DNA of 64,000 nt from the NCBI GenBank assembly GCA_001939145.1, contig LSRX01001505.1:42339-106338 (forward strand), read 5' to 3'. Positions 42,537 to 52,767 of this stretch are shown here, piece after piece; the stretch's first letter is position 1, and every line of letters begins with the position of its first letter. The position numbers and the translations under genes are program-made. The notes under the pieces are model-generated. The model saw nothing but the letters and a program-made list of their open reading frames with translations, was not told where the DNA came from and searched no databases. The stretch is from Symbiodinium microadriaticum (Eukaryota; Sar; Dinophyceae; Suessiales; Symbiodiniaceae).

Positions 42537-43436
42537 TCAATGGGGTTTCGGGAGATATTTTGCATGGCCCAACTCAATCACCTCACCCCGAAAGCTCATC
42601 TCAAGCCTGTCGCAAACACCTCCAAACTCGAATGAGACATAGAAGTGTACATATGTTCTAAAATCGGCACTGCGGCAAACTGGGGACAAGTTTCAGAGAC
42701 ACACACACACACACACGTGCAGTCGCAACTTCTACGATGGAGTTTATGAACCTACTTGCCGCTTGTCCTGTGCACGATGATCAGTGCCCACTCTGAAGAA
42801 CCAGAGGGTTTGCGTTGCCAAACACACAAACTCTTCCAAGCACCCTTGAATTGAATATTCCAATGTTACATTAGTGAAAGCTAAGACCTCTCACGGCCTT
42901 GGTACGTCTAAAGTTTGCTGCTGGACACGGCAAGTATTTCTCAAACCTAAATCCTATAGCAGGTTAGCTGAGCAGCGCTTCGGCGCGTCCGGAGAGTTAG
43001 CAAGCCGGAAGAATGAGCTCCGCGTGCGCTGCAGAAAACCCAGACGCATTCAACAGCCGAATGTCGCAATACACTCGGAGGGCACGATAGCTTGAAGAAG
43101 GGAAGATGCGGAGTGCGAGGCTTTAACAGCGGTTCATGTGCGTTTGTGGTCATTGGAACAGGGGTTCAAAGGGCAACTCGCGGGATGCCGATGAAGAATC
43201 CCACCGCTTAGGGCTTTGGGTAGGTTCTGAAAGGGCTCCTAGGTATTGGCGGTACTTGTAGAGCTTGTACTCGCTGGAACTCACAGTCCCCCCAAAACTC
43301 CACCTGCTTGTAGATCCACAGGCTGCCGGCCTCGTTTGAACCGGGAAGCCGGACTTTGCTGGAGCTCAGGGCTTCGGCGCTTCAGGGCCGGTCTTCGGGG
43401 GGACTTGGGACCCTCCAAAAGAGCTTCTGGAGAAGG
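42537..43436. other. Unique stretch with a short (AC)n run
   Basis: ACACACACACACAC at about 42700-42716. No other repeats and no supported gene. Confidence 0.4.
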
Positions 43437-43442
43437 GTAGAG

Positions 43443-43549
43443 GTGGAGGTTCATGGGTAAGTGGGGTTATAAGTAGGGTACCTATAGTTATAACCCATAT
43501 TCGGGGCCTTATAGCCCCACTTATAACTACCCGTGAGAACCTCCAAGTA
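43443..43549. mobile_element. MITE family B, copy with 10-bp flanking direct repeat
   Basis: GTAGAGGTGG occurs at 43437-43446 and 43547-43556. The left arm begins inside the first repeat (GTGGAGGTTCATGGGTAAG) and lacks the TAGTTATA block, while the right arm is nearly complete. Confidence 0.85.
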
Positions 43550-43639
43550 GAGGTGGGGATGGGGTTTTACAGGAGCTTCCGCCTGGACGTCTTGCAGGAG
43601 CTCTGGGACCGAAGAGTCTTTTTTGGAGGCTTGCTTCCC

Positions 43640-43723
43640 TAAGCCCCTCAACCCTAAACCCTAAACCTTAAACCCTAAACCCTAAACCTTAAACCTTAAA
43701 CCCTAAACCTTAAACCCTAAACT
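43640..43723. repeat. Telomere-like tract, CCCTAAA alternating with CCTTAAA
   Basis: About twelve regular 7-bp units. CCTTAAA variants are interspersed in a near-periodic way. Confidence 0.9.
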
Positions 43724-43943
43724 CGCGGGCTCCACAACTTCCGGAAGGCTACGACATGTTCGTCTTGCGAGTCTACAAGGAAGGCGGTCTGAGGGGTTTG
43801 GGCCTGGGGGTTGTTGCGATCTTTCTAGCATCCTGGTCAAAGTGACAGAATGCTTAAAAAAAGGAAGTATATGACCTTCGGTTTTACCGAGTACTACCTA
43901 GGGGATTCGACGGATTTTGCTTCCTGAGAGCTGGAAGAAATGG

Positions 43944-44138
43944 GGGGGGGTTTGCCGAAAATAGGGGAACAATAATATAGCAGCCTAAATAGTAGGATCC
44001 TTATTATAAGGACCCCAAAGTAAGGTACCCCTAAACCCTAAGCCCTAAATAGTAGGATCCTTATTATAAGGACCCCAAAAATAAGGTAACCTCGTTTTCT
44101 GAAACTTATAAGGACCCCCAAGAGAAGGTACCCCCCTT
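43944..44138. mobile_element. MITE family I, copy 3, internally triplicated
   Basis: CCGAAAATAGGGGAACAATA starts the element. The block TAGTAGGATCCTTATTATAA plus GGACCCCAAA occurs at 43984-44019 and perfectly again at 44044-44079, and a shorter third block at about 44105. Telomere-like CCCTAAACCCTAAG separates the first two. Confidence 0.83.
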
Positions 44139-44226
44139 CTTTTCTGAAGCTCCCAAATGAGCTCCAGGATTTCCCCAACCTCTCGAGATCCAGAAATCCA
44201 AAGTCTCTCAGCGGAGGCCTCGGCCC

Positions 44227-44298
44227 TAGGGTTTAAGTTTAGGGGTTCAGAGGTTCAGGGTTTAGGGGTTTAGGGTTTAGGGGTTTAGGGTTCAGAAC
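44227..44298. repeat. Interstitial telomere-like tract (TTTAGGG)
   Basis: About ten units of GGTTTAGGG and GGGGTTTAGGG. Confidence 0.87.
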
Positions 44299-44754
44299 CC
44301 TCTGAGTGGAATGCGCCTTTGGGGCGCATTTCTGCTGGAAAGAGATCGGGACGACAATGCAGGGGGGATGCATTCTTCTTAAAAGGTTTCGACAGTTTAG
44401 GCTTGATCGAATCTTCCGTCGAGTCTTCAGGGGTCAAAAAGGGGTCAAAGCTTGATCGATCTGTGGGTGAAAGTCAGCGCTTTTTTTTGGCTAATCGCCT
44501 TGCTGCGCTGTTTTCTGACATGAAGGATCCACCCATTCTATACTCTGCCCTTATCGCCCTGGTAAAAAGAGCCCTTGAAGGAACCGATTGTTATATAGGA
44601 CCTTCTTCGGACTAATTAGTTGATGCCAGGCGGCGTAGCTCGTCATCAGCGCCAGCCAAGCGACAGACCTTCGCAGTCCTTCCAAGAGGCCTAGGCGCCA
44701 AATGGCCACCTGAAGCAAGGCTTCTTCAGGCTTTCAAAGGGGTCTATGGGTGCG
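44299..44754. other. Unique non-coding stretch
   Basis: One 98-codon plus frame (44319-44615) with no recognised features; its start lies at the edge of the telomere-like tract. Confidence 0.35.
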
Positions 44755-44812
44755 CATATATATAAAGATATAAATAAATAAATAAGTGAGTGTGTGTATA
44801 TATATACACATG
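44755..44812. repeat. AT-rich (TA)n/(AAAT)n/(GT)n microsatellite
   Basis: TATATATAAAGATATAAATA, AATAAATAAG and GTGTGTGTATATATATA. Confidence 0.85.
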
Positions 44813-45090
44813 CTTACATATGTATTGATTGAGATATAAGGGGCTTATAGAGGCTGATGTAGGGCCTCCATAAGTGGGGGGGATACGATTACTCTCACGC
44901 TGTGTTCAGACCCGGAATTATTCCGGAGTTCAGACTTCATAGGTTTCGGGTTCAAGAGTTCGCACCCTCTGGTGAAGTTTGCACCGCATGTCGAGTCTTT
45001 GATCCTCAAACTCCCCAGTCTGCCCCTCAAAGGAAATACAAGATTGGCGCATCTTCAAGGTTTGAAGCTGTCTTCTCGCCCTGAACACGA

Positions 45091-45196
45091 TACAAAGAGA
45101 CTCCAATATCCCCTCATTAAGGAATACATACCTTCAATTATAGTACGGTCCCTGATAAGATATTCCTTCATCAAGGAATATTGGAGTCTCCGGGTA
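45091..45196. mobile_element. MITE family D, copy 5
   Basis: TACAAAGAGACTCCAATATC and AATATTGGAGTCTCCGGGTA arms. Confidence 0.86.
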
Positions 45197-45202
45197 ACAA
45201 GA

Positions 45203-45281
45203 ACCCTAAAAACCCAATACCCTAAACCCTAAACCCTATAAGCCCGTAAAACCTAAACCCCATAAGCCCCTAAACCCTCAT
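45203..45281. repeat. Interstitial telomere-like tract (CCCTAAA)
   Basis: Starts six bases after the family D copy. Includes ACCCTATAAGCCC variants. Confidence 0.82.
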
Positions 45282-45390
45282 GCACCTCCAAGCACTCAAG
45301 ACTTCAAGCCGACAGGTTTTGGAGTCCTTCGAGGTTCTCGGAGAGTCTGCCGGTGTTTTGCGACTTTGGAGTGGCGGATCAGCTTGTGAA

Positions 45391-45463
45391 GGTAGGGTTT
45401 AGGGTTTAGGGCTTGGGGTTTGGGATTTGAGGGTTTAGGGTTTCGGGTTTTGGGTTTAGGAAG
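45391..45463. repeat. Interstitial telomere-like tract (TTTAGGG)
   Basis: About ten units, opposite orientation to the 45203 tract. Confidence 0.83.
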
Positions 45464-45617
45464 GTGTGTGTGCATCCTAGCGAAAACCGGCGGAGCGCTG
45501 TAGCCCGGTGCCTCTGCAGGCATCGTTGCTGTCTCTACTCCACCGAGTCCCTCGTGAAGCTGCAAACTCCGAATCCCCCAAGCAGGGAAACTCTGAGCTG
45601 AAGTGCGAACTTCAGAA

Positions 45618-45714
45618 GGGTTCTTGTTCAGGGTTTTTTATTTAAGTTACCATAATGGGGATCCATGGTAAATAGCATGGCTTCTGTCTTGTGGTAACTT
45701 GAATTAAATCCCCC
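45618..45714. mobile_element. Family K palindromic element, copy 3 (inverted)
   Basis: GGGTTCTTGTTCAGGG at the left is the reverse complement of the K right edge. Inner arms TTTAAGTTACCATAATGG and TGTGGTAACTTGAATTAAA pair. Confidence 0.55.
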
Positions 45715-45716
45715 AG

Positions 45717-45823
45717 CCGTAAATCCCTAAATCCCTAAATCCCGAAACCCTAAACCCCTAACTCCCCAAATCCCGAAACCCATAACCCTAAACCCTAAAA
45801 CCAGAAATCCCTAAATCCCCTAA
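45717..45823. repeat. Interstitial telomere-like tract (CCCTAAA/CCCTAAAT)
   Basis: Contains AAATCCCTAAATCCC sub-repeats in addition to CCCTAAACC. Confidence 0.8.
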
Positions 45824-45971
45824 CAAAAGCCCAACTTTCGGAGGGTCTTCGGAGGCTTCGGGCCCCTTCGCGGAGGCTTCGGAGGCCTGGAAGCCGTGCT
45901 GCAACTCCTCGTTGAAATTCCTGCATCGAGCTTCGGCTCCCAGGTGGGCTCTGGAGAACAGAAAACCATTT

Positions 45972-45980
45972 GTATATAAG

Positions 45981-46011
<31 letters not shown>

Positions 46012-46104
46012 GTATACATATATATATATATATGTATGTACGTATATATATATATACACTTTATATATATATATATATACTATATATATAGATAGATATA
46101 TACA
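45972..46104. repeat. (TA)n-rich microsatellite with GTACA/GATA interruptions
   Basis: Blocks of TATATATATATA separated by GTACACATG, GTATGTACG and CACTT. Confidence 0.93.
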
Positions 46105-46385
46105 GACATGGCTACATGGATATGGGTCCCTACCATGGTAAACCATCTTCGCAGTCTGAACTCAATCTCAGGGCGAAGAACAACATCCCACAAGAGGAGC
46201 TCCTGGTAATTCAACAGATTGGTCTAAGGGTCCATTTAGGGTTTAAGGGTCCAATTAGGGCCCAAATGGCTGCACTGCTGAATTCAGACTCGCCCAACGA
46301 TTTCATGAGCGAAGTTGCAGCCCCAAGACAAGTTGAGACTCGGACATTGAGCGGGGCAGAAGGAGAGTTTCAGGGCATGCATCCT

Positions 46386-46448
46386 NNNNNNNNNNNNNNN
46401 NNNNNNNNNNNNNNNNNNNNNNNNNNNNNNNNNNNNNNNNNNNNNNNN
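46386..46448. other. Assembly gap (63 N)
   Basis: Run of N abutting a telomere-like tract on its right. The left flank (46105-46385) is unique and holds a frame that runs into the gap. Confidence 1.
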
Positions 46449-46551
46449 AACCCCTAAACCCTAAAACCCTAAACCCCTAAAACCCTGAAGCCTGAAACCC
46501 TAAACTCCCTAAACCCCTAAACCCCACCCTAAAACCCCTACAACCCTAAAC
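46449..46551. repeat. Telomere-like tract (CCCTAAA) at gap edge
   Basis: About fourteen units. Its start is hidden by the gap, so its true length is unknown. Confidence 0.87.
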
Positions 46552-46678
46552 GGTCCAGATCAGGAAGAGCAATCGGGAGGATCCCTGGACCTCGGCGAGC
46601 TCAGGGCTACTAAGGGCGTTCTTGGCTTCGGTGTTCTGCAATGCCCTTTGCGCCGGTTGAGTTTTGGGCTTGGGGTAG

Positions 46679-46740
46679 AGGGTTTAGGATTTTCGTTTTA
46701 GGGTTCAGGGTTTAGGGGTTACGGTTTAGGGTTTAGGGAG
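46679..46740. repeat. Interstitial telomere-like tract (TTTAGGG)
   Basis: About eight units with GTTTTAGGG and GGTTACGG variants. Confidence 0.83.
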
Positions 46741-46904
46741 GCATTTGTTTCGGCGTGCCACAAGCTGCCTGGTGAACGTATGTGGTTTTGTGATACCCAG
46801 CGGTGCTCCCAGTTCCCACATGCAGCTACCAAAAGCAAACGGACTGAGGAAGCAGCACCCGAGACAGCGGCGAAGGAGAGGATTGACCTCAGGACTCCGA
46901 CCAC

Positions 46905-46970
46905 CTACCCTAAACCCGAAAACCCTAAAACCTAAAACCCTAAAACCTAAAGCCCTAAAGCCCTAAACCC
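46905..46970. repeat. Interstitial telomere-like tract (CCCTAAA)
   Basis: Regular AACCCTAAAACCTAAAACC and AAGCCCTAAAGCCC units. Confidence 0.83.
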
Positions 46971-47100
46971 TCAGTGGTGCAGCTTTGTTCTCGGATTCAT
47001 CGAACCAGTGTTCTCTCTCCTGTTCGCATGAAAGGCTCCGAGCAGATGAACTGTGGAAGGCCGAGCACCAAACAGGCCCTCTTTAGGAAGTCGGAAGGAA

Positions 47101-47210
47101 CCCAGAGACTGCAATATCCCTTCATTAGGGACTATACCCTAAATTATAATAGGAACCCTACTAAGATTTAAGGTATATTCCTTAATTAAGGGATATTGGA
47201 GTCTCTGGGT
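47101..47210. mobile_element. MITE family D, copy 6
   Basis: CCCAGAGACTGCAATATCCC and GATATTGGAGTCTCTGGGT arms. Core TATAATAGGAACCCTACTAA. Confidence 0.88.
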
Positions 47211-47331
47211 CTTTGGGAAGTGGGAGGAAGTGGCTTGCACAAGGGCGGGTGAAAGCTCTGGGCTCTCCTGGGTTCCGGGCCACTTCGCTTCGAGGAGGTG
47301 CTCGGGAAGCAAAGGCAGAAGCAGAAAGGAA

Positions 47332-47410
47332 GCCATACCGAGTGCCTCCGCAGGGATGTTGGGTTTAGGGTCTGGGGTTTAGGGTTTAGATGCCATACCG
47401 AGTGCCTCCG
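47332..47410 (+). repeat. Telomere-like tract between perfect 19-bp direct repeats
   Basis: GCCATACCGAGTGCCTCCG occurs at 47332-47350 and 47392-47410. The 41 bp between them is CAGGGATGTT plus TTTAGGG-type units and GAT. Confidence 0.92.
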
Positions 47411-48561
47411 AATCGGGTCGAATCTAGGTCTGGGTTGTGCTTCGACCACTCGCCAAGCCCAACACCCCCAAGTCTTTTGATGCTGCGCTGGTAGTACATA
47501 GCCCGAAATCAAATCCGAAACGTCATGTTCGCTGTTAGTCGATTGGGGTTGCGTGCTTGACCCTTCCACCGATCCTTAAATATCTAAATTGGTTCTTCAT
47601 CCATTGCAAACCCTCAGTCCGCATATCCGTAAATGCGAAGCTATGCAGCCAGGATCCATCTTGTGATGGCGCTGTGCTACACTACGACTGCATGTGGTGA
47701 ACTCCTGCTTCAGTCGCTTGAGGCACGGTGGGTATTTGGCACATGTGAAAACACTAGAATCACTAGAACTTCGCACAGACCGTTGATCGTTGGGATGTTC
47801 TTTGGCGGCTACGCAGCATTTTGCAAGGTCGGCTTCCTTCTACGAAAGCTTCAGACATGTCAAGAAATCACGCTAAAGCCTATAGTTCCACTGTGTGAGG
47901 AGATGTGCTTGCTCAGGGTCAACCGGTGAGAATTGTGGGCGGTAGATGGGTGGTACACTGTGCCATGGTAAACCTTGGCCGCACGATTCTCAACAGAGTT
48001 CATTCAGGAATTCAGAAGCCTAAAGTCACGTAATGAGACCTCAAAACGTGAACACCATGAAGCGGCGAATTACTTACTTATCGAGTTTCAGAGGTTGTAG
48101 GACTTGCTTCTGTTCAGCAGCTCGGGGGTTGTTTTCGATTTGAAAAGGTATGCCGAAAGGCTTATGTAAACTATGCAATGCGCCTTACCTCATGACAAGA
48201 CATGCTCGCAGATTTCCTTGTTCACTGTCACGGTTCGCAGGCATCGTAATGGAAGCGAATTGTCATGTTCGGCTGTCAAAGGACGACATATGGATGAAAG
48301 GGCCCAATACTGGAGCTGTCAATTCGCATTGAAGGTATGTCACATGGCTAGGTCCCATACACTGACACAGATCACCCCAAAGAGTACAGCAGGGCATCCC
48401 CTAACCTCCCCGCATAGGTGCACACCCTCTCGATTTGAGGTTTACTGAAGCAGGGCACTTGACGACAACGGACTTGATTGCAATGTAAACGCCGACTGCT
48501 GCCAGGTCGAAGGCGTCGCCGGGCGTCTGGAAGCTTGGCTGACAAGTTCGTGTCAGAAGCT
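47411..48561. other. Unique, repeat-free stretch
   Basis: Over 1.1 kb without repeats. Plus frames 47633-47929 (98 codons, hydrophobic middle), 48150-48332 and 48173-48448 are in different phases. The 48150 frame has a C-x2-C near its start and scattered Cys/His, but no complete zinc-finger pattern. Not supported as genes. Confidence 0.4.
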
Positions 48562-48581
48562 AGGTTTAGGGTTTAGGGTTG
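48562..48581. repeat. Short telomere-like tract (TTTAGGG)
   Basis: Two perfect units plus a partial one. Confidence 0.6.
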
Positions 48582-48904
48582 CATGTCCCGTGAGACTTTC
48601 AGGCAGTCCTGCTTCGTTGTTAAACAGACTCTTCAGCGCGACGGGAATGTGCTTCCATGATAACTGCACCTACAGCAAAAAGCCGAACAGTCGACAGCAT
48701 CGCTGGGCCCCGCCGACTGGCGCCTGAAGCCCGAAGCAGACATCCTCAATTCCTCTTCCTTGAGCGAGGTAAGAGACCGAAAAGCACAAGAAAAGCCCGT
48801 TGAAATACTAAGCAGATAACTCACATCAAGCTGCGATGCACCACGAAACTCAGCCATATCGGGACACTGCAAGGCCCAGCTCCCGGAAAGCTCAAAGCCC
48901 CAAC

Positions 48905-49054
48905 AACCCTAAACCCTGAAACCCTAAACCCTAAACCCCAAACCCCCAACCCCTAAACCCCTAAACCCTAAACCCCTAAACCTTAAAACCCTAAACCCCT
49001 AAAGCCCTAAACCCTAAACCCCTAAAACCCTAAACCCCTAAACCCTAAACCCCG
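48905..49054. repeat. Longest telomere-like tract (CCCTAAA)
   Basis: About twenty units, mostly CCCTAAAC and CCCCTAAAC. After 18 bp of other sequence, more degenerate units follow to about 49133. Confidence 0.92.
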
Positions 49055-49209
49055 ATCCGACTTGAGTTTCCTAAAACCCTACCCTATAACCCTAAACACC
49101 CTAATCCCTATGAGCCCTATGAGCCCTAAACCCCCATAAAGCGAGGTTCCTTCCTCACAGCTCTGGAGCGCATACCATGGGGGCGAGGCGCCGGGGCGCA
49201 GTCAATTTA

Positions 49210-49334
49210 GGGTAGTTCTCTAAATTGGGATCCCATTTTGGGTCTAGGGTTTAGGGTTTAGGGGTTTAGGGTTTAGGGTCCTTTTCATAAGGGTGCCGTA
49301 CTATCTTTTGGGACTTCTAATTTAGAGAACTACC
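49210..49334. mobile_element. MITE family H, copy 2, with telomere-like expansion in its core
   Basis: GGGTAGTTCTCTAAATTGGG and TAATTTAGAGAACTACC arms. The intact copy at 63011 (reverse strand) reads TTTTAGGGTCC at this place; here it has become TAGGG(TTTAGGG)n before TCCTTTTCATAAGG (49245-49279). Confidence 0.88.
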
Positions 49335-49409
49335 ATGTGAATGTGGGTGTGAGGGTTGGGGACTGGGGCCCTGTAGAAGGGTAAGGGGTCCTGAGGAGTT
49401 TTTTGTTCA

Positions 49410-49410
49410 N
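49410..49410. other. Single N abutting a MITE arm
   Basis: N is directly followed by the E left arm TATAGGGGCC. Possible assembly join at a dispersed repeat. Confidence 0.7.
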
Positions 49411-49515
49411 TATAGGGGCCTTAATAATTGCCTGTAATATTATGGGGGTTCCTTATTATATTATTATAGTAAAATATACCCCAAAACCCTATTCTAATTA
49501 TGAAGGCCCCTATAT
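49411..49515. mobile_element. MITE family E, copy 6
   Basis: TATAGGGGCCTTAATAATTG and ATTATGAAGGCCCCTATA arms. Core GGGGGTTCCTTATTATATTA. Confidence 0.86.
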
Positions 49516-49517
49516 GA

Positions 49518-49570
49518 ATGATCCCTAAACCCTAATCCTTAAACCCCGATCCCTAAGCCCTATAGACCCT
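49518..49570. repeat. Telomere-like tract (CCCTAAA/CCCTAAT)
   Basis: Mixed ATCCCTAAACCCTAATCC units directly after the E element. Confidence 0.7.
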
Positions 49571-49710
49571 AATCACAGTAGCAACCCTGGACCGACTCAT
49601 CCAGTCTCTCACACAATCAAGCACTTTCGGCCCGAAGCTGCAAAGCTTGAAGAGAACTCCAGACATTACGACAGGAATTCCTGTGCAATCCCGGTATGAC
49701 TGAGCTGTAA

Positions 49711-49816
49711 TACGGTTGATGAAATAACAGCCTGCACTACCCATCATAAGGAATGTACCATATTTCCCATAGTTTAGGGTACTTAAGGTGATGCAGGATT
49801 TATATCATCAACAGTA
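49711..49816. mobile_element. MITE family C, copy 9 (inverted core)
   Basis: TACGGTTGATGAAATAACAG and TTTATATCATCAACAGTA arms. The core GAATGTACCATATTTCCCAT is in reverse orientation. Confidence 0.86.
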
Positions 49817-49915
49817 TTTCAGGACCATTTCAAGTCACTGAGGACCCTCTGCCAGTCGACTACCCAACCCGAAAATCCTGTCAGAGAAGACCAAGCGTAC
49901 CGGAGAAGGGAAGAC

Positions 49916-50014
49916 AAGACCCCTAAACCCCCAGAGATATAAGGTTTAGGGTTTAGGGATTAGGGTTTAGGGTTTAGGGTTTAGGGTTCAGGGTTTAGGG
50001 TTTAGGGTTTAGGG
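49916..50014. repeat. Telomere-like tract, mostly perfect TTTAGGG
   Basis: From 49942 about ten TTTAGGG units with single ATTAGGG and TTCAGGG variants. A short CCCCTAAACCCCC of opposite sense precedes it at 49919. Confidence 0.92.
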
Positions 50015-50196
50015 CCGTACCACTTCTACCTAACACCCTTTCTTCTTGTTGCCCTTTCTTCCTTATGCTTTTTTAAATTTAAACTCCCCGTTCAAAACCT
50101 CTTGCACTGTTTGTGCCAGGCTCTGGGCGCCGTACTCTGGCTCGGGGGCTCAGCCAGAGGAGTTCTCTTAGAGAAGCCGAAGTAAAGGAAATAATT

Positions 50197-50216
50197 TAGG
50201 GTTCAGGGTTTAGGGT
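50197..50216. repeat. Short telomere-like tract (TTTAGGG)
   Basis: TTTAGGGTTCAGGGTTTAGG. Confidence 0.65.
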
Positions 50217-50617
50217 AAAATTCTTCGAAACCGTATGGGAACAGAGAGTTAGGCCGACAGGCTGCTGCAAAGGGCTTGGAGGGCCTGGCCCCGGATTGTG
50301 TGAGCTGTGGAGATTTAGGGTCTTTGGGGTCGAGGTTTTCGGATTCTGGGGGTTTTTGGGTTTGGGGTTTAAGGGCCTTCAGCGTGCATGGCAGGGATTG
50401 GTAAGGGAGCCTTGCCTGGGCATGCGGCACTATGTGCCCGTGACCCCTGTCTGAGGATTTCAGTGATTTCACCGGACTGCTGTGTTTGGACGATCCGAAG
50501 CACTGAACAGCAGAAGGCATAGCCAGGGCCTGGTGTACGCCGCTCCACAAGCCCCGGCCCACAGAGAGATCGAGAAAAAAAGAAACTGAGAGCAGACGTG
50601 CACAAGCCCCCTATGCC
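50217..50617. other. Unique stretch with TTTGGGG-type patch
   Basis: GGTTTTTGGGTTTGGGGTTT near 50350 is a G-rich telomere-like relic. Minus frames of 119, 78 and 62 codons in different phases, none recognised. Confidence 0.4.
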
Positions 50618-50713
50618 TTACCCATAGGCTCCTAAGTAGTTCCTTTTTATGGTTCATAGTTAGAATCCTATAAGGTACTCCCCAAAAGGAACTACTTAGG
50701 GGCCTATGGGTAA
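50618..50713. mobile_element. MITE family J, copy 2
   Basis: TTACCCATAGGCTCCTAAGT and ACTTAGGGGCCTATGGGTAA arms. Core TTAGAATCCTATAAGGTACT as in the 30681 copy. Confidence 0.87.
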
Positions 50714-50783
50714 AACCCCGAGGACCGATCCGTTGCCCCCAAACCCCAAACCCCTAAGCGCTACAGGGGATGGCCCCCCGTAT

Positions 50784-50897
50784 CCCAGAGACTCCAATAT
50801 CCCTTTCTTAGGGAATATACCGTAAATGATAATAGGAACCCTACTAAGATTTAAAGTATATTCCCTAATTAAGGGATATTTAAATTAAGTCTCTGGG
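50784..50897. mobile_element. MITE family D, copy 7
   Basis: CCCAGAGACTCCAATATCCC left arm. The right arm GGATATTTAAATTAAGTCTC has TAAATTAA where TGGAG is expected, then CTGGG. Confidence 0.85.
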
Positions 50898-51025
50898 ATC
50901 CACCCCCAAAACAGTCAGAGTTTCCAAGCGCTTTCCAAGCCAGGCTCACGCTGCCTGGGACTCAGAGCCGCAAGCTTCCACTCGGGAGCAAAAGAACCGA
51001 AGAAGGAACGCTGAGTTTTGTTAGG

Positions 51026-51080
51026 TTGAAGTTTAGGGGTTTAGGGGGTTTTAAGGGTTTAGGGTTTAGGGGTTTAGAGT
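51026..51080. repeat. Interstitial telomere-like tract (TTTAGGG)
   Basis: About seven units with AGTTTAGGGG and TTTTAAGGG variants. Confidence 0.82.
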
Positions 51081-51445
51081 TGTTTTGCATCGGTTTTGTA
51101 AAGGCTTTGTACGCGCTTTAAACAAAAAGCTTGTATGAGGCGTTTCAGGAGTTGAAAACAGGGGGGTCGAAACTTCAAAACGCTCGGGAGCGGCTGCAGT
51201 TTTTGGAGCAAGGGGATCGGCTGCTGGTTCCTCAGACGGTATCAGGCCTGAGCTCATGCCTTTAGATAGGGCCTTGGGCCTTGGGTATAGCTGCATCGGC
51301 TACTGGGGTCAAAGAGCTGCTGTAATCGAAGATGCTGCTTGCAAAGTGGTGTCTCGGTGCTTTGCAGGCCTGGGGCTTGGAAGTTCGTTGGCCTCGCAAT
51401 GCAGCCATTCAGCAGTGTCGGGTTTCTCGGCAAAGGAAGCCTACT

Positions 51446-51447
51446 GC

Positions 51448-51514
<67 letters not shown>

Positions 51515-51569
51515 ATAGTAGTCGTCGTCGTCGTCGCCGTCGTCGTCGCCGGCGTCGTCGTCGTCGTCT
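51446..51569. repeat. Composite trinucleotide array (AGT)n-(CGT)n
   Basis: About 25 AGT units, one AAT, then CGTCGTCGTCGTCGC units. Gives poly-Ser/Arg, poly-Val or poly-Thr frames. Confidence 0.95.
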
Positions 51570-51674
51570 TGGATTCCGAGGTCCTATGGTCTCCCGCCGA
51601 ATCTCTTGATGGCAACCTCGCAGGCCAGTCAAGTGCGAAGTGGTGCTCAGAGAGCCTCGCAATGTTTCGCAGAG

Positions 51675-51742
51675 TTTGGGTTTGGGGTTTAGGGTTTTGG
51701 GGTTAGGGTTTATGGGTTTTAGGGCTTAGGGTTTAGGGTTTG
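51675..51742. repeat. Interstitial telomere-like tract (TTTAGGG)
   Basis: About nine units, including TTTTGGGG and TTATGGG variants. Confidence 0.83.
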
Positions 51743-52442
51743 TTACCGAGAAGTGGTGTCCTTCACGGCTCATCCAAGAGATGAGAAATGCGCTGTGAAA
51801 TCTCCACTTCGCTCCGACTGCTTCTCATGTTCTATCACAGTCTAGGGCGCACTGGCTCTGACCCTTTACGCCGAACCCTACTAAAGCTTGCCTGCAAGAG
51901 CATCCCAGCAGACAGACCGCGAAAATCTGTTCGAAAGATCTAGCATGTTCGGAGCGGTCTAGGAGCAGTTTTAGTTTGCATTGGTATTGGGTTGAAGGCT
52001 GGGTTGTACTGATAAGCCCATGAGATCATACCATGATTGACTAAGGCTTGTTCAGGGACACAAGCATCTAACACTGGACTGTAGATGTAGCCGAGAACCC
52101 TCCACCCACCCTCTACTATACCCTACATACCCACTATTACGGACCATAAGGGCTCTGTCCCACAGGGGGGTCCTGGAAGGCCCGAACCATGGGCCTGTCG
52201 AAACTCAGGGTATTTTGGCTTTCGAGTTTAGTGTTTTGGAGTTTACACCCAAAAAGAAAGGATTGAAAAAAGGCCGTCCAGGACTGCATGGATAATGACC
52301 GCCGTCGTCAACACCAAAGCAGAGATCTACGAATCACAACACTAAGTTGGTCTTTTCCACTCTCCTCTCTTGTTCACAGAAAGGTCCTGAGACATAGATT
52401 CCAAGCGCAAGGCTTCATGAGACATCTCTCCACCTCAGGATA
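51743..52442. other. Unique non-coding stretch
   Basis: No repeat family and no open frame of note. Confidence 0.45.
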
Positions 52443-52655
52443 GGGGTAGTTCTCAAACGAGGCGTGCCATTTTCTTAAGGGTCCCCGTTTGATAAACAGT
52501 GTCGTGCTATTTTGGGGACCTCAAAGGGGACCCTAACTTCGAGAACTACCCATATAGAAGCCCTTATAGTGCCCTTGTTTGACACCCTTATAAAAGATCC
52601 CGCTGTAGGGGAGCTCTAACAAAAAAAGGGGGACCCTAGTTTAGAGAACTACCCA
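52443..52655. mobile_element. MITE family H, divergent copy plus a second right arm
   Basis: GGGGTAGTTCTCAAACGAGG to AACTTCGAGAACTACCC (52443-52551) is one element with a CAAACG-variant left arm. A second right arm CCTAGTTTAGAGAACTACCC lies at about 52634-52653, so two elements overlap or a tandem copy has lost its left part. Confidence 0.78.
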
Positions 52656-52767
52656 TAAAGCTCCTTCCGAGTTCGACTCTTGGGTCTCGGAGGTTTTACC
52701 GTTTAGGGCTTAAGCTCAAGGAATCCTAGGAGATGCTGGCTGTCGGTGGGATACAGAACCTAACATG

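Noticed and set aside
48905-49054. True chromosome end
   Set aside because: The longest telomere-like tract is internal, degenerate and flanked by ordinary sequence on both sides. None of the tracts lies at a window end as a long perfect array.
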